Assembly (NCBI RefSeq): GCF_964340395.1
Contig: NC_135551.1
Coordinates: forward strand, 7,608,879-7,672,878
Reading direction: 5' to 3'
Length of the DNA stretch: 64,000 nucleotides
DNA from: Glandiceps talaboti
Taxonomy: Eukaryota; Hemichordata; Enteropneusta; Spengelidae
Part shown: one piece after another, positions 10,316-21,839 of the stretch
How the letters are laid out: every line of letters starts with the position of its first letter
Numbering within the stretch: position 1 is the first letter of the stretch
Made by a program: the position numbers and the translations under genes
Notes under the pieces: model-generated
What the model was told of the DNA's origin: nothing
Seen by the model: only the letters and a program-made list of their open reading frames with translations
The model's database searches: none

Positions 10316-12556
10316 TACATACATACATACATACATACATACATACATACATACATACATACATACATACATACAGAAAAAAGTGGCCTTACTGTTAAGT
10401 ACTTTTTTACAAATGTAAAGATTGTTTGCAGTACAATCCGATTCTTCCCAAACAAAGTCATCTGCCCGTGTTAAAGTAGCACATTGTTGTCCATACGGTA
10501 TATCGCCATCTTTCCAATTGGTCCAACCCACTGGCAGAGACTGGTTCTCATATTCCCAATGCCACGCTCTTTGTTCATTTACATATTTCAAAGCAATCCA
10601 ATAGCTGTCAGTGTCGGCTGCATCAATGATATCGACAATAAAGTCGTGCTCGTCACCGCTTAAGATATCAGTTAGGTGACCAGTATTTTGGAAGACGGTC
10701 GTCTTGCATCTTTCCTTTGCAATATCACGTGACACAGTATCTCCGACTGGTGACATATAGTAGCAGGTCTCACTCACATCATTACGGTGCATATTTGGAC
10801 CAGTGCACTGTGCTATAACATATAAAGAATATAACCTATTTCTGAATTAGGCCTAATAAAAAAAATTGTGTGGTTCCGATTACGCTCAATTTTAGAATAG
10901 GTGGGCAAGTAGATTGTTTATTTTATTTCTTTTTTCATGTGTGAGTGTCTAGTAATTATTGGTTTCTTCTCATCAGATGTACATCATAACAGATTGGAAG
11001 AACAGTTTTATATTGTCTTTTAAGTTGATGTCAGTTTCCGAAAAAAAATTTTAGGGTCGGCAGTACAAAAACTAGGTGGGGACGGATAACCGGAATCAAA
11101 CAATTTTTTAAGGCCTTATTTGAAATTTCTATCGTTTTTCTTTTCATGAATAATTTTCACGTTCACTTTAAGAGGGGCACTAGGTCTCTGACATCGCTGA
11201 TCTATGTTAACGATAGCTCTCACTAACACTGACGAATGTGGGCGTAAGTTATCACTGACACGGATCAGCGATGTAAACGTCCGACCTGACATGCCAAACT
11301 ATTTTTGGTAAATATGTACCTCAATAACCAAATAGCATAAGGCCTTAAAAAATAATTATTTGGTTCCGATTACCCGACCCCAACTAGCTTTTCATCGCCG
11401 ATCATAAACTTTTTTATTACGTATTCAAGAAAAAATAAATAAAATCACAAAAATTGTGTGAAGTCTCACGAGAAATAGTGGATGCTGAAACTGACATCAA
11501 CATAAAACGACAAAATAAAACTGTTCTTCCAATCTGTAATGGTTGTACATCTGATAGGAAGAAATAAACAACACGGAGACCATTTTGGAAAACAATGGAA
11601 AACCTGAACTAGACACTAACACAGAAAAAAATGTAATAAAATAAAATAAAAAATCTACCCACCCCACCTATTCTAAATTGCGAGTAATCGGAACCGCATA
11701 ATTTTTTTATTAGGCCTAATAACGACACAAAACGATAGGAAAAAGGTGTTTTGCGCCACTTAAATAAACCAAAATAATTGATATTTTCATCTTGAAATGC
11801 TCCAACTTTAGCGACAACGTGATGTCTACCAATATCTAGCTCTATAGACCAACGACGTAACTTTTCCAGGCGCCGACTGTTTGTATATTATAAGAAAGCG
11901 TGCTTTACAATATTCATCGTGTAATTGTGGAACGAAATTGGAAAATGTCAACATTATTAACGTTGTAATTGTGAAACGTATTCAAATGAGAAATGTCTGA
12001 AAAGGCCATATGGTGTAACGTTAAACGTAAGTGCTACATGTATAACCTAACTACACGCCATATTAGTATATCTGAAAGTAATGTGAAAACATCCGCCATG
12101 GTGCAATGATCTGCAATTTTACCTATCGCACTTACGTCACTGTGTTAAAAGTGTTTTAAAAGCAAGGAACAAGGAACCTGATCGACGAGAATAGCGTTAT
12201 AGCACCTCACCTTCGGTAATACCTCGGGCCACAAGTTTTACCGTCGTAAGCGTACTCCGTTCTCTAAGTTTGTAGATTGCCGATATTGTCTCACACATTA
12301 TAGCAATACAACAAACTATTAAAAACTCTCGTTTTGTATATATCATGAGAAGATGCTTAAGGGCTTTGTAGACCGGTGTGATGGCCAAATAGTATGTATA
12401 CTTTTTATAAGATAAAAATGAAGGAAAATAATTATTATAACTTTTAAGAAAGGAAACGATATATTACTTACAATATCCATCTGTAGGACTTATCAGTCTT
12501 GTTATTTGGAGAAGTATATATGTAAAACCAAACTTGTTTTTGAAGCTATTCAGCAT
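4565..12556 (-). CDS. C-type lectin domain protein with Thr/Ser-rich linker (6 exons, 3' incomplete)
   Basis: A spliced minus-strand model, all phases compatible: exons 12472-12556, 10393-10812, 7614-7999, 7175-7210, 6265-6373, 4565-4711 (394 codons so far, ending in phase 1). Exon 1 starts MLNSFKNKF and gives a hydrophobic leader of about 25 residues. Exon 2 is a whole long-form CTLD with six cysteines (C31, C45, C64, C139, C155, C163) and a WIALK core strand at 100-104. The calcium-site motifs EPN/QPD and WND are not present in usual form (WEESDC instead), so sugar binding is doubtful. Exon 3 is a mucin-like Thr/Ser linker. Exon 4 is only 36 nt. Exons 4-6 encode helices then beta-rich sequence, as in GAIN-type ectodomains of adhesion GPCRs or polycystins, but that is a guess. 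Later exons would lie before position 1 or were missed. Confidence 0.7.
4919..5445. mobile_element. diverged relative of the GGCC-ended MITE, expanded by (AAAAT)n
   Basis: The left part (AGGC plus A-run, then ACGATAACCCAACCGACCCT) and right part (GACCTACCTACCCTATTCT then ATCGGAACCGTGCAATT) resemble the two ends of the GGCC MITE family. The middle has been replaced by a long AAAAT array. The similarity is weak and the boundaries are approximate. Confidence 0.4.
5199..5380. repeat. (AAAAT)n microsatellite, about 36 units
   Basis: A perfect AAAAT array of about 180 bp. The 109-codon minus-strand frame across it (Phe-Ile-Leu-Phe-Tyr repeats) is a repeat artefact. Confidence 0.97.
6265..6373 (-). 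CDS. exon 5 of the C-type lectin gene
   Basis: Acceptor TTTCCAG and donor GTAAGA bracket 109 nt in phase 0-to-1. It encodes an amphipathic helical stretch (core IEAIDDVMKEISKLL). The leftover C joins the AA of exon 6 (4565-4711) to give a glutamine codon, which supports the join. Confidence 0.6.
6505..6704. repeat. (GACAC)n and (AACAC)n pentanucleotide tract
   Basis: Six GACAC units pass into a longer, imperfect CAACA/CACAA tract. It lies in intron 4 of the lectin gene. Cysteine/valine-rich minus frames across it are artefacts. Confidence 0.9.
6964..7036. repeat. CCCATC / CCCACC pentanucleotide-like tract
   Basis: Imperfect ATCCC and ACCCC units, in intron 4 of the lectin gene. Confidence 0.85.
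7175..7210 (-). CDS. 36-nt exon 4 of the C-type lectin gene
   Basis: CCACAG acceptor, then twelve codons (AVLQQATDLFKE), then a GTGGGT donor. It is phase 0 on both sides, so it could be skipped without a frame change. Confidence 0.55.
7378..7538. repeat. (GTCT)n then (ATGT)n microsatellites
   Basis: GTCT/ATCT units followed by about 12 perfect ATGT units, inside intron 3 of the lectin gene. Two overlapping frames here are repeat artefacts. Confidence 0.95.
7614..7999 (-). CDS. exon 3 of the C-type lectin gene: mucin-like linker
   Basis: Acceptor CTATACAG and donor GTATGT bracket 386 nt (phase 1 to 0). About 75 residues are Thr/Ser/Ala-rich and carry an imperfect repeat of about 14 codons around MTSSATS, so they are probably O-glycosylated. 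A region with two cysteines (LPCSS and FLCLVDETLKC) follows. The DNA unit contains the palindrome TGACGTCA three times (near 7836, 7877 and 7915), a by-product of the codon repeat. Confidence 0.65.
8169..8268. mobile_element. 100 bp MITE with perfect 17 bp inverted repeats and TA target site
   Basis: It begins CGGTGGCCCAGAGATGA and ends with the exact reverse complement. TA dinucleotides at 8167-8168 and 8269-8270 flank it. TA duplication suggests a Tc1/mariner-type non-autonomous element. It lies in intron 2 of the lectin gene. Confidence 0.85.
8440..10080. other. lectin gene intron 2, unassigned part
   Basis: Intronic AT-rich DNA of the lectin gene. I see no exon, RNA or repeat that I can name. 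Opposite-strand frames near 9676-9935 carry no motifs. Confidence 0.45.
10229..10373. repeat. (AC)n plus (ATAC)n compound microsatellite
   Basis: An AC array with one interruption, followed by about 16 ATAC units. It starts about 20 nt inside the intron from the CTLD exon donor at 10392. The long Cys-Val/Met-Tyr-Val-Cys extension of the CTLD frame is read-through into this tract, not protein. Confidence 0.95.
10393..10812 (-). CDS. CTLD exon of the C-type lectin gene
   Basis: Acceptor TTATAG; donor GTAAGG chosen over a nearer GTACTT because only the former matches the phase of the next exon. It carries the complete C-type lectin fold in one exon: N-terminal cysteine pair of long-form CTLDs, WIALK, a WEYENQSLPVGWTNW loop region, and the C-terminal SDC...YICKK strand. 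Confidence 0.85.
10850..11115. mobile_element. MITE, GGCC-ended family, copy 2 (internally deleted)
   Basis: A 266 bp copy with GGCCTAAT and CTTAAAAAATTG-type ends, flanked by TTA at 10847-10849 and TTA at 11116-11118. It lacks part of the interior found in the 350-376 bp copies. It lies 38 bp from the CTLD exon, on the acceptor side. Confidence 0.85.
11341..11716. mobile_element. MITE, GGCC-ended family, copy 3 (longest)
   Basis: A 376 bp copy in opposite orientation to copy 2. Flanks are TAA at 11338-11340 and TAA at 11717-11719. Its interior carries the shared GAAACTGACATCAAC and AATGGTTGTACATCTGAT blocks. Confidence 0.88.
12472..12556 (-). CDS. exon 1 of the C-type lectin gene: signal peptide
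   Basis: ATG at 12556; 28 codons with a hydrophobic FTYILLQI core, then a GTAAGT donor in phase 1. It joins to the CTLD exon as a serine codon. The upstream 300 bp are open but probably 5' UTR. Confidence 0.6.
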
Positions 12557-12918
12557 TCTGAGATCTCACGCCAATTTAGTAACTGCAAACTGTAGATGTC
12601 TACAACATGGCAGTTGGAATGATTTGCAAACGTAAAACTTTCCTGTATCTTGCTTTCTGCTAGATAAGGACATAGAGTCACCACGAAAGAAACTAATTCA
12701 CACCAACCTCCCCGGCCTTGTAAGATAACACGTGATGTATGCTTTGATGAACCTGCATTTGTATCACCATGGCGAAGGCTGTGTGACGTCAGATGGTCTG
12801 TATCGCTGTTTCCTGAATGATTTTCAAACAGGTGGAAATATATTGTCATACATTACGTGATGAAGAAGTACAAGTATGCATAATATGCCTATCACGCACA
12901 ACTTGAATTACACACACA

Positions 12919-15217
<2,299 letters not shown>

Positions 15218-15306
15218 TAGACTGTAAGATACGTTGTGACGTTTCGCCCTCACCGGCCTGGCCGGTGTGTGAGGGCGTCACGTCACGGCGTACCTTACAG
15301 ACAGTA
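15218..15306 (-). mobile_element. GC-rich hairpin element, copy 1
   Basis: An 89 bp near-palindrome. Outer arms TAGACTGTAAGATACG and CGTACCTTACAGACAGTA pair, as do inner CGCCCTCACCGGCC and GGCCGGTGTGTGAGGGCG. It is a member of the family also found at 25550, 39465 and 44722. Its GC content is far above the surroundings. Confidence 0.8.
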
Positions 15307-15599
15307 GGAGAATCTACTTTATAAAGATCTATAAATACTTGAAATGTCTTTTTGCTGATATATAAAGTTTTAGGAATAATACAACGATATGATACATTTA
15401 CAAAGAATGGCACCTATTCCACAGAACACAATAAGAAAGAAGATAGATTAATACAGGGACTGGTACAACTGACATGTAAAGAAGTTGTCAAGTCGTAGAA
15501 ATCAATGAAGGGCACTGCAACTTGGATTGGTAGAATAGCGCCATCACCGTCACAAATTCAACTTACAGGGGAACGGCATTTTCATTGAACTATGAATGC

Positions 15600-15830
15600 T
15601 GGCGAGTCACTTCACGATTTTACATCACCTGCTTGCGATTTCAGGAAAACATCGAGTTGATCTTGTCTATTTATATAAATTATAGGGTATCTTTGCTGTG
15701 GACCATTGCATCATGGTAGTCTGCAGCAATAATAATGTATTCATGCTTACACAATGAATATTCATGAGATGTTTTACATTGAAGGGAATAGGTACTTAGG
15801 AATCAGGATGTGAAATTTATGCTCAAACCG
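15600..15830. mobile_element. MITE-like repeat related to 38969-39215
   Basis: It shares GAGTCACTTCACGATTT, a GCATCATGG block, GAATATTCATGA and a TAGGAATCA block, in the same order as the element at 38969-39215. The right-hand inverted end is poorly preserved here. Confidence 0.5.
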
Positions 15831-16639
15831 TTTGTTTCTATGGATGTTCATTCCCTGCTAAAAAAAAGGACCGGTGATGACTTGGGTACATATAACAACA
15901 AAGTTGTTTCGGTCGTTGGGGGCGCTAAATAGATAATGGTATCCGAGGACACAGCCACGTATTTTTTTTATAAATGCTAGGCTAGTTTAGAGGTACTGCA
16001 GCTATGCACGTAGAAAAAACAGTCGTTATGATTTTCTGAAGGCAGTTTTACTATAACTTGAGGATAATACCTCACTCCAGAGTTCACCCTCATCAGCATT
16101 CTGTTTGAGGGTGTCCAAACACAACATACAGACTGCAGTAAAAGTGAATGAAAAAGAAAAGAAAAGAAAGCAGTTATTTTTCTATGATATATTCTCTTTT
16201 TATTCCATACCCAATTCAGGATTGAACATTGGTGTTCAAAAGTAATTCAAAGATACTTTGAAATCATGTACACAGAATCATTCTAAAACAGGGCTAGTCT
16301 TGCTTACAGCTTCTTTCTTGGAATGACAAAGCAGACAAGACAGGACTCGGCATTGTGGACTTACTATAAGTATTTCTAAACTTCTGAGGTATACAATACA
16401 TTGTATAATTCAAATAAATCGTCCATAGTAGGCAGGATACAGTATGATAAATACTTTCACTTAAAAGTCAATGTTTTGGGTGTGCAGTAATCAACGTAAC
16501 ATAACATGATAATTTACACAAGTACACCTTCATTTCATTATTTCTATTTCACATTTCATACATCAACCATAATAAAGGGGGGTTACTTTTCCACAAATTC
16601 TCCAATTCATATCACAACAAAGTGGAATGTCATTATGAT

Positions 16640-17112
16640 GAAAGAACGTACTGTGGTAGAACAAACTGACAGTCAAGTGGAACCAACCCCCTACATCCTA
16701 CCCCCCTAAGCAACTATCAAACAGGACCAACCCCCCCTAAGTAACTGTTCAATGGAACCTACCCCTAAGTGACTGTCAAATGTAAAACACCCAAGTGATT
16801 GTCAAATATGACCTACACATAAGAGGCTGTCAAATGAGATGATCCCCTAAGTCAGTCAAATGGAGCTGTCAAATTGGACTACGTGATCCCCAAGTGACAA
16901 ATGGAAAAACCTGTGACTGTCAAATTGAACCTACCCCCTAAGTGACAGTCAAATAGGACATACCCCCTAAGTGACCATCAAATAGGACATACCACCTAAA
17001 TGACTGTCAAGTGGAACTGACTCCCTAAGTGACTGTCATATGGAACTGACCCCCCCCCCAGGTGACTGTCAAATGGAACTGACCCCCCCCCCCCCCCTAA
17101 GTGACTGTCAAT
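16640..17112. repeat. degenerate tandem repeat, about 28-30 bp
   Basis: Units of the form CCCTAAGTGACTGTCAAATG then GAACTGAC recur about 15 times with indels. C-runs lie at 17048 and 17083. The 67-codon plus-strand frame at 16506-16709 ends in this repeat. Confidence 0.85.
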
Positions 17113-18295
17113 TGATAATGATATTCAGATAGGACTGCAATACATATAATATACGTTTTTTTGTATCAGTATCTTCCAACTGCAAAATTTGCTCCTTGTA
17201 AAAAATGAAATTACCAATATTGCAAATAAGTCTTCCTTTACAAAGCAAAGCTATATAAAAACATTAATACATGAATACTAGAAATACAGAGTTTATTTGT
17301 TGTCTAGCAAAAATGAAATGCTTGGTACAGTTGCAGTCATATCTAGGAATTCATCACAGATAATCATGTGTCTCGCCCACTGTTCAAGGGAACAAACAAC
17401 CTATATTTTATAACTCATGATCATAGCTCAACCAGCTTGCTGTAACGGTAATTTTTATCATTTTTCGTTAATTTATCCCTCCAAATGAAATTCTATCGAA
17501 CCCTTATTGCAAATGGGTCAAACATTTCTAATTAGTTGAATTACCTCCTGTCATTATTGATGTCATGATACACTGTCACTTCGTTTTCAGTTCAAGACAC
17601 TTTCTGGTGACAAATTTACTTCTACTCTTTACAAGCTCTTGGACTCACAAGTGAAACTGCACAGAATCAGTGGACATTATCTACGGTTTTCATATATAGC
17701 TACCGGGTACTTGTCATCTCTAAAATCTAGTCAGTCTATTCAGTCAGAACTCTTGTGAGATCACCTTTCCACAAGCTAAGATATAAACAAACTAAAAATT
17801 ATTATTTTGACATGTAGACACTAATCTGTCAATAGATGTTTAATATGATTACAACTGACTGTAGACTGGTTCAGTTTATTGGAAGACACATCAGTGTTTT
17901 ACACAGACTTTTTACTTATACATTCACTGCATGAAAGGGTGGTATTTCCGGTTCCGTTTACATGGCGGTCACACATCGAAATTTTGCCGAAAATCTGGAA
18001 ATGCCGCATTTCTGTTGTGTGACCGTTATGTATACGAAACTGGAAATGCCACTTTTCATGCAGCGTTTGTCACTGACTTCCAATGCTTACATTATCTTGA
18101 TAATAGATTGATAATATCTCAATCACCCAGACACCATTATCAATCTCAACTATTTGATGTACTCTTCCACATGCCGCAATAATAATATTCGTTTGTCATT
18201 TGAATTGTTTTATTTTTGTTATTCTAGTTTTAGTTTGTCGAAACTTAGGGTGCCACAGTTGTATGTAATCATGACTACAGACATAGTGTGACCAC
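17113..18295. other. intergenic DNA
   Basis: No gene supported. A short palindrome (CGGTCACACA ... TGTGTGACCG) at about 17965-18026 may be a MITE remnant. Confidence 0.4.
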
Positions 18296-18298
18296 TAA

Positions 18299-18614
18299 GG
18301 CCTAAGAAAAAAAAATTGTTTGGTTCCGGTTACCCGACCCCCACCTAGTTTTTCACGCTGACCCTAACCCTTTCTTTTACGTATTTGCAAAAATAAAATA
18401 AAATCGCGAAAATTGTTAATTCTCGCAAGAAAGTGGATGTGGAAACTGACATCAACTTAAGAAGACAATATAAAACTATTTTTCCAATTTGTAATGGCTG
18501 TACATCTGATGAAAAGAAACCAATAACACAGAGAATATGAAATAAAAAAATTTACCTACCCCACCTATTCTAAAATTGGGCATAATCGGAAACACACAAT
18601 TTTTTTTTTAGGCC
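18299..18614. mobile_element. MITE, GGCC-ended family, copy 4
   Basis: A 316 bp copy with exact TAA duplications at 18296-18298 and 18615-18617. It sits 22 bp beyond the AATAAA signal of NUS1 (reading along the minus strand), so it may lie at the 3' end of that transcript. Confidence 0.88.
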
Positions 18615-18636
18615 TAAGTACACTCTACCAATGGGA

Positions 18637-18642
18637 TTTATT
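18637..18642 (-). terminator. possible NUS1 polyadenylation signal AATAAA
   Basis: AATAAA on the minus strand, about 130 nt past the NUS1 stop codon and in the same orientation. Its use is inferred from position only. Confidence 0.45.
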
Positions 18643-18654
18643 GCAAGATAAATT

Positions 18655-18790
18655 TAACTGCCACATTGTTTCCAAGACATAATTTTGCAACATTGTTGCC
18701 AAAACAAAAGTTCAATTTGCCACATTGTTGCCAAGACAATTCCATTTGCCACACCGTTACCAAGACAACTTCATTTGCCGCACCGTTGCT
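18655..18790 (-). repeat. short tandem repeat growing out of the NUS1 stop codon
   Basis: On the minus strand the terminal codons CAACGGTGCGGCAAATGA are followed by TAACGGTGTGGCAAATGG, CAACAATGTGGCAAATTG and a weaker fourth copy, separated by GTCTTGG-type spacers (period about 31-35 bp). Confidence 0.75.
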
Positions 18791-21700
18791 CTGTCCCAGC
18801 GTATGTTCTGACAAGTGTAAAGAATGAATTGTAGTCTATTCTATAATGGCTAGATGCAGACCTGTAGGAAAATAAGCAAATTCAAAAGATATCACTTTCA
18901 GACTTTGGAATAAACATTCACTGGAAAACATAGAATTGACGATATAACAGTTAAAGGCAAAAAAAACAAAAATTATACCTAAGGTATTCAGTTAAAAATC
19001 CTCACAACTTTTAAACATTTATCAAATGAAAGTCTTTCTTTAATACTTAGAAAAGGATGTTTATTTTAAGGGTGATTAAAACCACCAAAGTTCTGTACAA
19101 TTGTACAATACCCAAATTATATTGTCGAATGAGAAAAACTTTGTATTCCCCTTTTACAGATTTTACTCTTTTCATTGTCAAGGCTTTCAACCTAGTCAAC
19201 AAAATATTGCTAAATTTGTCCAAAGTTAAACTCTTCATCAGTTTATATACTATGACTGCTAAATTCCTTATCAACTGTAGATGAATATTCTACAATCGTT
19301 GCAATAGTTGTCTAGAAATGCCTCTGATCTTATCAGTGGTGGACAAATAAAACTTGCTTTGAAGGTGCCCAAAAGTCGTCTCCTTTACTAAACTAACATA
19401 AATTGATACAAAATAATATTGGGTGTCTCTGAGGTAAGTTTATGCCATGTTCTTATCAGTTTGTTTATGTCTGTAAAAGTCTGTCATATTGCTATATACA
19501 ATATGTCTAACTTTCACCGACATAAACAACTGATAAAAATCATGGCATACATCTACATCTGAGGCACTCACTATTGTTTTTGTATCAATCTATGTTAGCT
19601 TGATAGTGTGACAAGGGGAAGACTTTTCGGCACCAGATTTTACAGCAACCGTCAAAGCCATTTTGTTGTTGATCACCACTAATAAAACGATGTTCTGATC
19701 ACAGGCATCTCTACATAACTGCTGCAAGGGTTGTAAAATTGTGTTCTCTAAATTCTGAAAACATGTGTGACTGATAATATGACTTACAGTATTTCTGTTA
19801 ATCTCATCTGGTATGGAAGAAATCCCAATAAACTATCAACTGCACCAAATTTCAATACCAAATCAGGGTCTGGAAAATGGCTCCCTGTAATACAAAATAA
19901 ATACTTAACTTAAAAACTATACGAATGTATGAAGAAAAGAAAGTCATAAACCATTAACTTCATAACTTCCTCACTACAACACAAGTAAAGTACATATGGT
20001 ACTTAGATTGAAAGATCTATTCTTTGTTTCCACTTTGTAATATACTCAATAACGTGGGTCGTGAGCGGTTACATAAGCGGCCAACGACTGGACCTTTCAG
20101 ACTACTACCGTATTAAGCACAACTTGGGTACCTGCAGTACCTAGTACAATCACATTATATTTCGAATACATTACAATTCAAATTATGGACATGGTTGAAA
20201 GAAAAAAAAATGTCTTTCTCATTACACTCGCAATAATTAACACTTTAAAGAGCACAATGTGATTATATTTAGAATGATATACTTTCTCCTTATTGACTAT
20301 AGATGCCGCCCTTTATTCACCATACAGATTTACTGTGAACGATGGTACTTCAGTTACCACGACACTATTTCATCTCATAGGAATCTATCTATGAAACCTG
20401 ACCTACTTAACAATGTGAGGAAATGAACTTTATCAAAGACACAAATAACTAGAGTTATAAATATATATATATTCTAAAATGATCATGGTCACTCATTTGT
20501 TTTCTGAAATAAACTTTAATGATTACAAGTTTTTAGGTGGTAACTTTCGCTATATTGCGTGTATTAAATTTAATATTATGTGAATTAAAAAAGTACCTAG
20601 AGTGTTTCTACTTCCTGAAACATATTTAACTACTAATATTATTTGCCATGCATTGGCTAAACTGAAACCTGATATTTAGGCATCAAGTTATCTATAATAG
20701 TCTGGATATCAACGTGGTTTGTGAGTGGAGGTGTAAATGGTAACGATACTGTATAGGAACTAGACTATGTGAGTGGAGGTGTAAATGGTAACGATACTGT
20801 ATAGGAACTAAATTAAATATATCAGGGATACTGCTAACAATCACTTTTGTTGCAAAATATGAAATGCATTATTTTCGTTTAATACAAAAATACAAATAAA
20901 AGTCAGTCGGCAAAAAAAAACAAAAACAATATTAATGACATAATTCAGTGTACATTTACCAGGAGAATCCAAATTCCACTATTAATTGTACTAATAACGC
21001 AACAAAAACATTTCATAGTGTCATTTAAAGTGGCCATATGGATGAGGATTGGGTATTTCTTTGGGATTTTTAATTTAAAAAACAATTTTATCATGGTCTC
21101 CTACTTGAAAAACAAATGAGAAACAACATAGACCAAGTCTGTGTTTGTAACTCAAAACACTGCAAAAAACTACAGAATGTGGAAAAAGTTTGTTATTGTA
21201 CATATAATATCAAATATTTTACACATTTATTATGCCTTTTCAATTTATTGAGTTACAAACAAGGACTTGGCATATGTTGTTTCACATTGATTTTTTCACG
21301 TAGGAAGCCAGTTTTATAAATCCAAAATCCAAAATAAATACCAAAATAGTAATCTTCATCCATTTGGTCACTTTAACATACTAAAGTTGATGTTTTATAA
21401 CTTTTACGCAAGTACTTTAATCAACACAAAAAAAAGATCATAAACTCAGTAAGTACCACTTTATCAGATTTGCTGACAATGCTATCAAACTTTAATTTCC
21501 TACTTCTGCTTTTTGTACAATGGATATATGGATATCTACTATCACCTTGTAGTTCACGAGCCACAAAATTTGAATCAAGTTCTTGTATTTTTCTTCTCTT
21601 TGAGGCAATATCTTGACAGAATATTCTAGCAATTGATACTATGTCATGTCTGCCATCTTCTGTTGATATAAGATTAATATGAATTCTATTCACTTCACCT

Positions 21701-21797
21701 GTAACAAAACAAAATAAAATCATCAGCATCAAAGCAGATGTTATAAATCGAACATGTATCTAACACATAGTGTGCCCTGTAATGATAGCCAAATTTC

Positions 21798-21839
<42 letters not shown>

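Noticed and set aside
10428-10604. Plus-strand open frame over the CTLD exon
   Set aside because: Antisense shadow of the lectin exon.
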